Positions 22,112-37,100 of a stretch of 64,000 nucleotides of DNA are shown here, one piece after another; the stretch's first letter is position 1; every line of letters starts with the position of its first letter. The notes under the pieces were generated by a model, which searched no databases, was not told the origin of the DNA, and worked only from the letters and a program-made list of their open reading frames with translations. The stretch spans positions 64,479,501 to 64,543,500 of the forward strand of contig NC_092520.1 of NCBI RefSeq assembly GCF_037038585.1, written 5' to 3'. Both the position numbers and the translations under genes were made by a program. This DNA is from Patagioenas fasciata (taxonomy: Eukaryota; Chordata; Aves; Columbiformes; Columbidae).

Positions 22112-25100
22112 GTTAGTTCCCCCATGTTTACTACCAAAGTATTAATATTCTACTTGGTTTTAAATTTATTATGGCATGGTTTCAGTCTGTTTTAATAAAA
22201 AAGGGGATCTCCATAAAACTTGCAATGTTTACTGTTTAAGATGGATTTTGAATGAAGTATTTGTTCTCATTAGTAAAATTATAAGTAATTCTGCTGTAGA
22301 GCTTAAAACTTACTAGTAGTTAATAATTCTTATTGCAAAGCATAATCATAAGACCTATGGCAAATAATTTAAAGGGGAAGGAATACAAGAAGTGAGCCAG
22401 CGCACAAAGCACAGTTGCACTAGACAAGCCAGTGGGATTATCAGAGTGGAAATAATGCCATAAATTGGCAAAGTACTAACTGTTATTTTTTTTCCATTTT
22501 AAATGAGCATTGCTCAACCAAACTATACAATTTAAACAGAATGACTTCTTGCATTTAATTTCTGTATTTGTATAGATGCGGGTAAAATGAACGTGCAAAA
22601 TATGAGATGACTAGATTTTTAATCTCAGTACAACACTCCTAGCCTAAGAAGTGGTGATTTGAAAAATAATGCTTCCAAGAAAGAGGTGGCTGAGATAACT
22701 TTACCAAGAAAAGCATAGATGAGTAACAGTTGAGCACGAGTACTTCATGGAAAGTTTGAGTTCCCATGCCACTGCAGGGCTGTTAGAGTGTGCACAATTT
22801 GCCAGTGTCTACTGGACTTGGTAGTGCTCAGACTGTGTGCTGAGCCTCCCATTGAGAGAAAATGTAACGTAATTGATTTGGTATTTAAATTCCTCTCTTT
22901 TATTTTTTGCTCTACCCCTCAATTACTGAAGGAATATACTAGGAATTTTATTTATTTTCAGTCTTCTAAAAGAAGAGGCAGCCCTTGCATAAGGCAGTAA
23001 GAGAAGGAAAAAAAATGCAATTGGGATACAGCATCTGAGCTGGGAGAATCTCTAAAGGGCATTTGTGCGAGAGGTGTGCAGGTCTCATCAGGTGAAGATG
23101 GCAAGAGGTTCTCTTTAAGAAAGATGTGTGGTGAATTGTGGCAATAGAAGTTAGGATGCAGACTTTGAGAGACCGAAGTGGTCTCTTTGATGAAAACAAA
23201 AACTGGATTACAAAAAATTTGGATAGGGAGTAGCTTGGATCTATGTGTTTTCCAATGAAGTGCTCAATGTGACTTCCATATTGGCGCTTAATGGTAGTTC
23301 CAGCCTCTGCTGCATAGAAATGGTAGTAACTGTCATGAAAATTACTTTTTTCTTCTCTTCTCAGAGCTCTTAAAATAGCAGCAGTGAAGCTGTCCAGAAT
23401 CTTCTTTTTTCATTTGCCTGATTCTTGGCAATGTTACTGTAAAATACTGAAGCAATCTAATCCTTGAAGCTGAGAAGTGTGCTGCTTTTCTTATAAAAGG
23501 AGGCCTGTGTGTATGATGATGTATTTTAGATATGTATTCCATCGAAACTTAAGTTCTGCAGAGGTGGATTGTGTAAGCTTTTTTTGTGTTATCGTATCAA
23601 GGTATTTACTTGAACAAGCAATCTTTTACACCCTTCCTTCTTCTGTCATGGACATAATTATTTAAACAGAATATTTGTTGTTCTAACCTTACAATGGTTA
23701 TATAAATTGAGACAATACATAGTGGGGAAATGCATGCCAAAAAGATGAAAATTACGTGAGATGATACTTTTTGTTTTTTTCACTTGTTCTTACTTCAGAA
23801 GACAAACATTGGGCCAGTTTTGTTGCAGTTTCATTTTACTGTAACAAGTAATTTTTTGATGTTACTCATAAGACATCCTTTCAATTTTTCAACAGTGATT
23901 GAATGGAAGATGCAAATTACTGTAGAGGGTGTTGGACTCTTCATTTTATTTCTGTTGCACTGAAGTATTTGGAAGTCTTTAATATTGGGATATGTATGTG
24001 TCTGATGCATTTCTTGCTTGTTCTGCTGCTAGGAAAAGGTGTAGCGGAACCATTCATGGTGGGGTGGAGGAAGGAAGAAGCACTGAAGATAGCTTCTGCC
24101 TTCCCTTGCTCCATGGACATGTGTATAGGTTCAGGGAAATGCAACAACATCTTATGTACTTCTTACCAGCTTCTAATTTTTTGGGTGCTTACCACTCAGC
24201 CAAAAATGGTAAGAATACCTCGCAAAGAGTGCAAAGATGCATCCTTCACTGAATGTGCTTTTTTCATCCGAGATTAAACAGTAGAGAGCAACAGCAACAC
24301 TGTGTGGTTAACCAGCATTGCCCCAAAGTCTTACTTAATTTTACTTCATTTTGCTCATGTTTTTCTAGGTATTCCAGTCTCTTGTTTAGTGCACAATCCT
24401 TGACTGTATTACCTTACTTTAAAGACTGATTCATATGTACCTTGTGATCAGATGTCTCTAATCCCAGTGTGAGCTGTGGAACAGCATTTGTACTGTGATG
24501 CACCTCTGCTTAACATGTAGCAGGCTGTTTGAGATGGCTTGTCCTTTTCATGGACACCATTCTCTGTGATTGTCTCATCCTACTGCTGTGACACTTGTCT
24601 GCAAGTGAGAACAGAGATGCTATTTTAATAGACTACAAAAGCTTTTGTCTTCGTTAATTAAAGGAACTTACAGTTAAGCTGAGATTTTTTCAAAGCTCTT
24701 CTGCCTTACTATTCAGAGATAGAACTTATTGAAAATTAGAGCCTTATTTATTTAACTGCAGTTTACCTCTAACTGTTCAGCCAGTTTGTCTCAGCTGGCA
24801 GAAAGGACTGATTAGCTCCCTCCACGCAAAGCCTGTTCTGTTTTTGAGGGGAAAGAATGTAACCCTTTTCAATTCCATCTCATGTTCTAAGTTGTTGCTG
24901 ATTGAGTAAAGAATCTGCAGCTCATCCGGGGACTGTTTTTTTTACATCTTTCAAGCAATGTCTACTAGCGGAGAACAAAAATTGGAAATGTTTTTGCTTG
25001 GGGCTGTATGAGAGTGACTGTGTCTTTTGCTTATGTGTTGCATAAGAACTAAAGCAGTTGACATTGGGCCAAGCACATTAATAGTTAGATTTTTCCGAAC

Positions 25101-28100
25101 TCCAGTTATTTTGGGAACTGGGTAATTTTCATCATGCTGGTGTAACTGCTGTTACTCTAAACAACATCAGACAAGAGCCAGCAATTCTGTTGTTTCATCA
25201 TGACCAGAAGTATTCATCTGATTGTCAGGTTTTTAAAAGGGTTAAGCCACAACTACAGGCTGTACTGAACATACTTTTTTCTTGGCATCAAGGAATTGAT
25301 TCAATTATATGCATCTTCTTGCAGGTTTCAAAGGAAAAACATCCATCCACAAATATGTGGAGGAGGGGACACTCCAGTTATTTAAGCATAGGAGTTTAGA
25401 GCCATTTTAGATGCCTAAGGGAGACCTACATTCTAACTGAGTATGGCAGGACATCTAACGTGGAGACAAACTTGAGTTTTCAGGGAATTCAGTTTGACCT
25501 AGAGACTGCTTGTATTTTTTGCCTGGTCTTTTTTTTTTTTTTTCCTTTCGCAATAACATTGGCTCTCTTAAAGAACAGATGTAGAGTGTTTCTCATCTAA
25601 ATATTCTCAGCATCCTGAATCTAACTGAGAGGAAGAAACCTGCCATTGTCTATGTTTCTTCATTCATAGTTGTTCTCTCTCTCTCAACCAGTGCATTTTA
25701 AAATACTGTAGTCATGTAAAGTGAAGTATCGTATCTTTTTTTTTTTCATAAAGTCCTCAAAAAATACTTTGTGTATTGATAGAGTATAATGTTTGGTTAT
25801 TGTCTTGGTTACCATGTATAAGGGGTAATATTACGTCCAGACTTGATCAGTAAATAAAACTTTTTTTCTTTCTCTTTTTGCACCTGAAACATCATAACTT
25901 TATCAGGGAAGCTTCTGAAATATTTTTACACCATATCAAACCACATCAGCATTTTTTCTTAATTCTGAAGCCTAGAAATGGTTTTAAGAAGTCATTAGTG
26001 GAAGTTTATAAGAGATTCAAGCTGTAAAGATGGACAAAGTCAAGTATTGTACTTCTAATAGGGAAAATACTTCTTGGGAAACATGAGCAGGAACCTCAGC
26101 TAGAGTACTTGACTGCTCATCTGTACTTTCTCTCAACTGCTTTTATTTTTTTGTAGCTGTTTCCACAGTTATTGTAATTTTTTAAAACTGTAAACAGACC
26201 TCTTCCCATGTTTATAAAATGGCTTATAAAAGTAAGATTCATTGTGTTTTCCTTCCAATTTGTTTATTGTAGCCAGTAAAGCTATGCTTTAAAGTTTATT
26301 ATGTTTCCCTTCTAAAGCACTGAGTTCTAAACTTGGCTCTGAAATGTTTCTTAGAGTTCCTCAAAGTCATTCCTTTCTTGTATTTTCTGGATTGTAACCT
26401 TGGGGCAACTCTACTGTTTAATGCGTTTGAAAAGGCAATTGGTGCATATTTTGTTTGTTGCTTTTCTTGCCTGCTTCCACCAATAAAAATTGATACAAGA
26501 GAAAGCAGTCTTCAAATACCGTTATAAAGTCTACATTGCTTTTGCAATTCCACTTAAGATATTTTGTGTCAAAAGAAGTGTACGTTTATGTCAAATGTTT
26601 TCCTGCTCTAAGCCAGGCCAGCACTTTTAAAATTGATGTCTTGTAAAATTCAACAGGAAGAAATGGAATATGTTGAACTCTTAGCAGCAGAAAAACATCA
26701 GGTTGAAGCCCTTAAGAATATGCAGCATCAAAACAAAAGCCTGTCAATCCTTGATGAAATTCTAGAAGATGTCAGGAAGGCAGCTGATAGATTGGAAGAG
26801 GAAATAGAAGAGCATGCCTTTGATGACAACAAATCTGTAAGTGATGCTTTAGACTCAATATTTTCATTGGTATGCATTTATTTTTGTAGTTGATACTTGC
26901 AGCATAGGCATTTCTCTTGTGTTAAATAGTTGTTAGGATTTTAGTGACTATTAAAAAATAAAAAGAAGATAAAAAAGCAACAACAAACCAAACAAAACCA
27001 AATACTTTTGGCTCTACGTTTTGTTTTACTTCCCTTTAAAAACAAGAAAGTAGTGATTGAATGATTGCTTGTTAGGACTGAGCAAACAGGAATAATTACT
27101 CCTTTTTACTAGTGATTTCTGCAGTTTTGATTTGAAGGTCCTTCCTGCAGGTGCCACTTTGACAGTGACAAGTGTGGTGCATCTCACTGACACAGCCCAT
27201 GAGAGTTATGACATCTCAGTTGTTTGTGGCAGGGAGGGATGACTGTGATATTTATTATTTAGACTTTGCAGGATATCAAGTTGCTATGTGAAGTGTAGTC
27301 TCTGCCTTTTTTTTTTTCCCCTTCATTTTGTTGAGAAAGTTATGGGAGAACAAGAATTCCCGCAGTTAGTTTTCACAGTCTGGGAAAATATACTTTTTCA
27401 AGGTAAGGGCTTGAAATGTGTCTGTGGTGTTGCTTTCCTCCACTTTTGACTTCCTCTGCTTTTCATACTTTGGCCTATTTGCATTGTTCATTGTTTCCAT
27501 AGTGCATGATGGACAGTGTCCCTCAGGTAAGTCTCTGTGTATTTGGAGCTGGGAGTCCATCAGTTTATTCTAGTGTTCCATTGTGCCGTCCTGGGAGACT
27601 GACTCTCTAAATTGGTCCTGTTTACATAAACACAGGTTGCCATTTTATTTGGCTTTTACTCTTGAAAGGTTTTGTTGTTGATTTGCAGGTTGATTTCTGA
27701 TGCAAGCATAGTTCTTGAATTCTGCTGATGAGGAAAAGCAGTTGTTCTATACTAGAGAACCAGGCCATTTTTTGATAGTTATGCTCAGCTGAGAGAAAGT
27801 GGAAGTAGTTTTTTATTTTGTATCTACCAGGTCGCAGCAGTTGTACCTAGGGGGAATCCTTCCTAGCAGGACCAACAGCTGGAAGGGGTGAGCTAGCTGG
27901 AGTGCCCTCTTCTGTCTTGCTGGGGTATAACGGCACGTTTGAAAGAGACCAGGCATTAGGTTTCTTCTCCAACACCCGTTCCTTGGCAAAATGCCAACAT
28001 ATCCTTCTTCGTCGGTGTCTCTCTTTGGTTTTCTGCTTGTTTCTCTATTAATGAAAGAAAAGGAATAATGAAATGCAACCTTGAGGACTATTTGCATCTC

Positions 28101-31100
28101 TGTCTTGGCAAGAAACATCTAACATGTTTTCTTCTAAGGTGGAACACTGCGATGTTAGAACAAAGAAGCTCTAATAGAATCATCAGTAATCTGATAAAGA
28201 TATAAAAGCTTTTATTAGAACATAATTGAATTGAGAAGCGTAGTGGGTAAAAAAAAAATCTAAGCTAACCCACTTGATGGAAGACAAGAATATTTGCACA
28301 TCATATTCTGTTATGTACAGCCTGTTTTCAGGAACTTCTGTTTCAAGAAATAAAATCCTGAAAATAACTATTCTCTCTTGTTATGTCCTCCAAGTTATTA
28401 ATATTTAAAGGTTCATCTCAGCTTGTGCCATCTACTCTTGCTCTTCTATCATAGCCTGTCTCTTGTCAGTTCCATCTTTTGTAAAAGTAAAAATGCACCA
28501 TAATGTCCACACAATGTATGATTTTTATATATATTAGACATAAAAAACCACCCAGACTGTTTTTTGTAATTGTCTTAATCTTATAGACATCTTCCATTTT
28601 TTCCTAGTATTGTTTCTGACCTAGACTGTGAACTCCACTAGATGAGAAAGGTACTTATGCAATTGCATTGTTTTTATATGACCTCTGATACATTTTTAGT
28701 TTTGATGCAGAGAAGTTTGGTTAGATTCCAGCCACAAAAACTACCAAGTGCATAGGAACATATAACAAACTCTATATGAACTTGAAGTTCCAGAAATTCA
28801 AAGTATATACTTCATTGCTGATGTATTCCGTAAGATAATTTTACTTAGTGAACACTATTGCTGATGTCATAACACTAAATTCCCAAGAAGATACTGATGT
28901 TGGCTTATTATTAGCATTTTGTTTTTTAGTTAGAATAATAGTCATCTGCAAGATAGGGACACTGCACGGAACAGTGTCCCAATGTGCAAATCAGCGTAAA
29001 GTATGTTTTAAATGCAGAACCAACATTTAATAGTAAGCTCCGAGATCTGTTTTGGTATCCCTGGAGTAGCAGTGAGGTTGTGGGAGAGGTCAGGAGCAAA
29101 GATGACAGAAAACCAGTAGGACTGGGCACTTATTGTGTAATCTGATTAGAAACAGTTTTTCATATTTGCGGACTGTAGGAAAGCCTTTCTTCTTTGCTCC
29201 AACGCTGTGAGAATAGTTTGCATGTATGTGGCATGCAGCAGCTCCTGATTTCTCTGAAAACATGAAAGTGTGGTTTGGTCTCTTAGACTTAGCAATGGAC
29301 ACTTCATTCTGGAATGCAAAATAGCCTGGCAAGTGGAGAGCTAGGGGAAGTAAAGGCAAAACACATATTAAAAAAAAAAAAAAAAAAGTTTTGGGCAAAA
29401 AAGGGTGAAAAGACAACTTTGATAATATCTAAAAATAAAATGGTAATCAGCCTCTCACTCCAACAGCTAAAAATGCTGACATTTGAAGCAGCTATTTTAT
29501 GCTTCTAAATAAATCTGAAAACTTCATAATTTGCTTCGAATTTCTTTTTTTCCCCCTCTGATTCTTAGTGACTTCCAGTTCTTTAGAGGCCTATCATATT
29601 GCAATAAGAGTTTTTCTGTAATTATACACATACGCAAATGTAAGGAGTAGAAGAAAAGGATAAAAATTGCAGGTGAAATATTGAAAATGCAATATTTATC
29701 TGAACAATTTGGGAAAATGTGCTGAGGAATCAGCAAAGAAAAATAGGAGTCTGTGTTATAGATGGTTTATGTGAACGCATTTCTGCATTAAATTGGGAGG
29801 TTTTTGGAGGCAAAATACAGCAATCCAGAAAAGTTGAATATTTTGTAGTCAGTCATTGTGATAGCAATAGCCTACTCTCTTTACTGGAGTCTAAAAGAAT
29901 TAACAACCTTAACTGTTTCTGAATATTGGTAAAATCTATATTATTTACAATACAGTGACTTTTGAAATCGTCCTAGGGTCTTCCTTACAAGCACTGATGA
30001 CAGAGCTAGGTAGAAACAGTTCTTACCCTCTCTCCTTTGAATTTACAGGACAGGGACATTTTCTTGAGTTGGAATGCAGTCATTATTTCAGATTTTTGTG
30101 AACCGAATACCACTTTGCAATCTCTAATTGTTTTTGTTCAATGGAATAAAACGTTACATTTCAGCCTGACCTTTTGTGTTTTAAATATGATGAAGCTTAT
30201 TACAAAAAACAAACAAAAAACAGATTAGATGGAATTGAAAATACTGAATTGGAATTCTACATCTTTGAAGCCCTGTCTCTATTTTTTGGTTGTACAACTT
30301 GGCCGAAGAGGTCTGAAAAATCCCTAATTTTTAAAATGTAAAGCAAATTACAACCTTTTCAGTTATGGACATCAAGTTTGATAGACAGACTGAAAGACTT
30401 CTCTAAGAAGAAACTGCAGTGTATTTTTCAGCGTCAACAAATTCTGCAGCAACTTTAAGCACAAGTAATAGTATTGTATGCTTCATTGACCCCTTTTTTT
30501 GTTTTTGTGTTATTTGCTGCCTTTTTTTTTTTTTTTTTTTTTTTAACAGGTGAGAGGTGTTAACTTTGAAGCTGTTTTGAGGGTGGAAGAAGATGAAGAC
30601 AACTCCAAAAGAAATGCTTCAAAAAGAGAAGTAGAGGATGACTTAGGTCTTAGTATGCTTATTGATTCCCAGAACAATCAGTATATCCTTACCAAGCCCA
30701 GAGATTCAACCATTCCTCGTGCTGATCATCATTTCATAAAGGTAATAATTTTAGAGACGTTCTTGTCATTCATTTTGATAATATTTAGTCCCACTAGTCT
30801 GCATGCCAGTACTGCTTGATTGGATTGAATGTAATTTCAGCATCTGTCCCTCTAAAGTTACGCCAGCATTCACGATTCCCCCATCTACTGGTGATCAGGC
30901 CAGTCTGTTCCCTGCTCCTAGTATAGTCTGCACAAGACTGATGATGATGCTGCATGGGTCCTCTCTGGTTTTATTGTATATAACTTGTTGCACCTTTGAG
31001 GCAGCACTTCTTCTTTTGGACTGCACAGTGTTAAAACAAGCTGCTGCTGTGCCTGAGAAACCACTTGCATGTTGTCACTAGAGAGAATTCGCCATGTTTA

Positions 31101-34100
31101 TGTCTTGTGATGAAAAAAGGGATGCTGGAATGCAGCGATGAGGAACGACACATTCTGGGATGCAGACAAAGACACACGAGCAGAGGTCACGTTCAGGAGG
31201 GAGCGCAGAGCCAGGCAGAACAGAGCTGAGCCAGGCTGAGGCCCTCTTTGTTAACCATTCACAATTTATAGGTTTACAGGTAGGGCCTGGACTAAGAGGT
31301 TAGGTAGGATGTTTTTTCATTAATTGTTATTTCAAACACACCACACTCATGTTGTGTCTGTTTCAGTCATGTTCCCACTCCTTCACAGACTAGGCCCAAT
31401 AACATTCACAAGTCACATGTACCTGGGGGCAGTTTTCTGGCCCGAGATACCATTCTCATGAGCCTGGGCTATCACTCCTTACAATTATGATAAACATACT
31501 TCAGTACAACCTGTCCAAGGCCCTTTATATTTTGACTAATTGCTGTGATTTTATTTATGTTAGTGTTACTTCTTCTTTAACTGTCTGGATGGTCATGTTA
31601 GTATTGATCTTCCTTTATCATCCAGGTGGCTGGAACCGCATGTCTTGCTATTCCCACACTGGAAAATACATAGACATGTTTTTTAATTGTATTTCTTCTT
31701 CAGGAAGAATAACTGCATTGAGATTTAAAAACAGACAAACAAACAGAACCCCAAAAGACACAAAACCAGAATGGATCTGTTTCAGCATTTTGTGATAATG
31801 CAAAGTGTCATTTCCCCCACAATTGCCCAGGAAACTGTCTACTTCCTATAATGTACTGAAAATATTTAATAAACTGATCAAAAGTCCACAAAGATACCAA
31901 TTACTTACCTCATCTGCTTCATCTGCAAAACTGCAGTGCTTACCCCTACAACAAAGTGTTCAGTTTAATTTACCGAAGTTGTGTTTTCTTTTCACAGGCA
32001 GTATTCTACTTTTAATTTTACAGTGCTCTTTATGTTTCAAAAGAATAGTAGTCTTCAATTTCATCACAAATTTGTGTGTCCTTTATATTAATACATTTGT
32101 AAATCTTATATATTTAGGATATTGTGACAATAGGGATGTTGTCCTTGCCCTGTGGCTGGCTGTGCACAACAATAGGATTGCCAACCATGTTTGGGTATAT
32201 CATCTGTGGAGTACTCTTAGGACCATCAGGGCTAAACAGTATCAAGGTAAGCGTGCAAGTTGCTTCTTGACTGATTTCATTTGTTGAAAACTTCAGAAGT
32301 AGTTTTTAAAGAATATGTATTTTAAAAAATAATCCCCAAACCTGCACCTTTGCAAACTGAGCCCTTTAAAATTGTATGTATTTGAATCAACTTTGTTTTC
32401 AATTTTTTTCATATCTATAATCGTGATATAAGGAATTGTTGAAAGCGAAAGATGAAGGTTGTGTGTTGTGGGGTGTGTTCATTTGTTTTTCTTTTTGTCT
32501 TTAATCATAAAGCCTCACATTTGAGAGCAAAATTATTTAAGTGACATCAAATATTCAAAAACTTGCAAAAAGTCAATGTTGGCAGTGGAGGAAATGTTTA
32601 AAACGAGTAATCCCCTGAGTGGCATAGCTTGGCTTCCTGGAGAGTTATTTTTTGTCTCTGTAGCTCTTTTATCAATCTTAGTCACCCTAGTTCTTTTCCA
32701 GTCTCCTGCCCACATTCCTGAAGTCTCTCGAACCTTTTTAGCTCCATCACATGTACCCAGATTACAAGCTCAGGGCAAAACCGTGGGCTGTGGTTGGCCA
32801 GATATCACATGGGTTTTGATGAGTGGTCTGGTGTGCATTAACAGATGGTTTAGCCAGCAGGCAAAACAGGCACATGTTAAGGTTGCATGGTAATGTCCAG
32901 TTAAGTTACATGTGTCTATTACATTGATATCCACATTGCTGCTTGGAACTTAACTGTCTTTGCAACCACTGCTCTTATGTGGAGTTTTGTTGAAAATGAC
33001 TGTTGAGCTAAAAAGTAAGTAGGTATGAGTAGAAATTGTAGGATTTTTGTAAATCTCTTATTGGAAGAGAAGGCTACAAATACTACTCTTTCAAAATGCT
33101 GTATTCTAAAGTTGAGATGAATTAATAATCTTTGTGCCATACATAACTTCTGGGTTGAGAAGGTCTGGGAAGCTTGACAACTTAGACTGAAGAAACAAGT
33201 TTGGAAGCTTGGCATTGAAAGAGATTCAACAATGAATTTTCAGAGGCTTAAACTGAGGAAGATGATGTGGTCAGAACAGACCTAAGAGAGGTTTCTTTAT
33301 ACCATTTCTTAATGAGCTTCCTGTTTCTTGTGGAGTTGTGACTGAACATTATTCATCTGGGTAATGCTTATGTTGACTGGGTCTCTGGTGTGTACTTATA
33401 CTTTTGTCTTTTCTGTATTTCATAAAAAAGTTGTATGTTGGAGGAATTGAGGAGGCAGGCAGATTCTAATCTAGCAGGGAAGATACTTTCCATCTCCACT
33501 TCTCTCTGACTGATGGACCCTGTCCTCTTCTGGACTGTAAATATATAGGAAAGAAATGTTAGTATTTTCTGTTGGGGCAAGCAAGAAAACCACTTTTCTT
33601 GGTGTTGCACCCTTCTCACTAAAGTAGAAAGGCTGGTAGTTGTACTGGTCTGGGAGATGGATGCATGTAGTCTACAGGATGGAGAACTGAACAGCAACTA
33701 CAGTCTAGCAGAATGTTTAAAACAATAGACAAAATAGCTAGCCAGAAGTAACTTACTTACCCTGTTTATCTTCAACAACCAAGCAGGCTTACCTAGATCA
33801 GTGCACGTGTGCATTTTGGGTGACTAGCACTATCCAACCAAATTATTTAGTAGCAGCCAGGTGATGGGGAAAAATATTTGAACCCTAAAGATGCTGAGGG
33901 AACTTCTGAAGCCATATGACCAGCAAGTGACACAAGGAGAAACAATCTGTTTTGTAAGTGGACTTGTAATTTGTATTATAAGTAGACTGCTGTATTGAAT
34001 TTTTTTTTTTCCTTCCCCCCTCCCCGCCCCAAGTCTATTGTACAGGTGGAGACGTTAGGAGAGTTTGGTGTATTCTTCACTCTCTTCCTAGTTGGTCTGG

Positions 34101-37100
34101 AATTTTCTCCTGAAAGATTAAGAAAGGTATTTTTATATAATACCAGTACATACCTTGAATGTCGGCAATTAAATCATGTTATCAGTTACTTTTCAGATTT
34201 TTACATTTTCCCTGGTAATATACTGGTGTAACTTTGAACTTTTTTTTTTAATTAGGACCAAAAGAAACTTGTATATTTTTGCTGAATTCTGATGGCCATA
34301 TAATGCAATATTCATATTTGTCTTTTCAAAAAAGTAATCACAAACCAGCTGGAATTTTAGTAGTAGAAAATACTGCTGCAAAATACATAAGGACTTTATG
34401 TATGTAAAGGGTTGCACTGTGTGATTTGTTTCTAAACTGATAGTTCTGGGTTCAGGGGATTGTAAGAGCTTTAATTGGAATGTGTTAAAATTTATGAGTA
34501 TTCAGCTTAATCTGCTATTTCTAGTCTGTCTAAAGTCAAAGATAAAAATCAGTAATTCAACGGTTCCTAAATGGTAGCATGTAAATTCTTACTGCAGAAT
34601 TGTTTGTGTACTAGCGTGGAGTGGGCTACTTGTACTAATGATGGTCTTTTACCAATCCTGTTTTGTTGTGTGTTTTTTTTTCCTACTCCCTGGAATCACG
34701 TCAAATAACTTATTTTCCATTTGATGATTTTAATATATTTTAACCCATAATGGAACTTTGGCCCTTAACTTGTCTGTAAGCTCTGGGAAATTTACCTAAT
34801 TCTTGGTATTGAGCCTTCTGACTTAGAATATTATCTACTGGGCATAATAACATCAGAATTTTAGGATGTATAGGATGACACCCTGTTACTTCTGTGGTTC
34901 AGCACTGCAAACCAAATAATGCATCTTCAACTGCTTATTTGTGCTGAAAATCATTGTAACTTATCAGTGAGAAAAGTGTTACCAGACTTTATCACAAGAA
35001 CTTGTTTTTTTCCTGAGGTATGGAAAATATCTGTGCAAGGACCCTGCTACATGACGGTTCTGATGATTGCCTTTGGTTTACTATGGGGACACTTGCTCCA
35101 AATCAGACCAACACAAAGTGTCTTCATTTCCACTTGTTTGTCTTTATCAAGCACACCACTGGTGTCAAGATTTCTTGCAGGTAGTGTTCGAGGAGATAAA
35201 GAAGGTAAGTGTGATTTTAAATATGGACTATTGTAGTATCTACAATAAAATTTGAAAGTAGTTGACTTTGTAGTATTAGGAGAGAAACTAGTTAAAACAA
35301 AACACACTCTTAGCTCTGGTTTACAAGTAATCGTCCATTGTCCTTTAACACTAACCAGTGTTGTATATATTCTCGTTATGAGGTGTACCTGCTATTTACA
35401 TAGCCAGTCCTCTTTGGAGAAAGTATAGCCTAATAAGTACTTTCCATGTTAAGAATGGACTTTACTGAGGGTCTGGAATCCTTCTGCTTTTTAAGAGGTT
35501 AGACAATTATTGCCAGTCTGTCACCAGGGCAGAAAGGGTAACTTAAATAATTCACATCCTTCCTCAGCAAACCAAGACCAGTTCAGGTAGTCTTTCATAG
35601 CCAATAGCTCTTCAGATAAGTACCTTCAAGTCCCATATTGCTAACTTCTCAAAGACTTGTGAAGGTTTCCTTTCAAAAGTTTTGCCATCCTGCTTTCTTC
35701 CATTTAAACCTCCCTTGTTACATACTGCATTAAAGTTCTCTCCATCTCCTAGAATGTTCATGTTCTAATGCCTAAATTTGAAGTGTGTATTTTACACATG
35801 CTGGCTCTTACATGTGTCTGCTACTCTAAAGAATGTGTGTTTTCAGTAAAGGAGTTCCAGTAAATGCATATCTAGTGCTTAACTGCTAAGCAAAGTCTGT
35901 ATTTTTATTGTGTAACAGAAGCTTCATATGCATATTTTATTTCTATTTCTGTTTATATGTATTTTAATTTACTGGTGGGGAAAAAACCAAAACAGAATGC
36001 TTTGAATGACCTCACCCCATTAAAAATTATACCTAGCCTCCATTTGATGAAGACATTTCTAGATTTCTGAGCACTGCAATCATTCATATATTCTGATGAA
36101 TGTTTCCATGACTGCTTTGTTGGTGTACAGGGGATATTGACTACAGTAGTGTACTACTTGGCATGTTGGTGATGCAGGATGTGCAGCTTGGTTTATTTAT
36201 AGCTGTCATGCCTACGCTTATTCAAGCAGGAGCGAGCACATATTCCAGGTAAAAAAAAATATATATATTTTATGTATTTTTCACCCCCTTCTGATTAGTA
36301 TGTAGATTACAAATATGAATATGGGAGCACTACAGTTAATGTCAATTCTGTGGAAAAATACACACTCTGTTCTGCGAGTTCCCTTTACTATTTCTTCTTT
36401 TCATGTTGTATGAGGATATTCTTTCTGCTCCAGCTACCTTAGTCCTATGCAGTACTTAAAATGTGTAGTGAAAAGTGTTTTATTGTAAAAAATAAGTAAA
36501 TTTTTTCAGTTACTTTATTCCCTCAAGACATATTTTTCTCAGGCTACGTGATGGTAAACCATCAGACTCAATAATACTATGAAGATCAATCAACAAAAAT
36601 ATTTTTTAATCAATGTGGAAGTAAATTCTAGGCTGTAAAAGAAATTGCTGGGCACTTTAGTATTTAGTATTCAGCTTGTTTCCTAATCTATCTAAACATC
36701 TTGCTGTAGCTACTCAGTTTTGAACATCCATGGAATTAGACCTTTTCACTTAACGAGAACTGGCTGGGAGGCATGAGAGCACTTGAAAGAAATGTTTTGT
36801 TTGTTCTTCTCTTGCAGCATTTTCAAGGAAACACTGAGAATACTGATACTGATTGGCCAAATTCTCTTTTCTCTGGCTGCTGTTTTTCTTATATGTCTTG
36901 TTATAAAGACTTATCTCATAGGACCGTATTATCGCAAGTTGCATGCAGAAAGCAAAGGGAATAAAGAAATCCTCATTCTAGGAATAACTGCATTCATCTT
37001 CCTTATGTTAACGGTAATATTTTAAATTAATAAAACATTGTGATACATGTGGTAGTTTATTGCATCAGTATCACAAAAGCCATCACACTTACTGTTATTG

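Larger units (their letters stand above)
34127..36817 (+). other. TMCO3 introns 6 to 8 (with exons 7 and 8 between)
   Basis: Introns 34127-35017, 35205-36130 and 36249-36817. All are short, AT-rich and GT-AG bounded, with no recognised insertion. Confidence 0.8.

Noticed and set aside
23903-24277. 124-codon open frame in TMCO3 intron 2
   Set aside because: No domain, no splice context and protein-unlike composition; it lies inside a well-supported intron.
31084-31664. Segmental duplication of 31.1-31.7 kb into 46.8-47.3 kb
   Set aside because: Similarity stops exactly at TG...CA ends next to different direct repeats, which indicates separate insertions.
31805-32287. 160-codon plus-strand open frame
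   Set aside because: It runs from intron 4 through TMCO3 exon 5 in the wrong frame; the exon's true frame gives the conserved Kef-type sequence.
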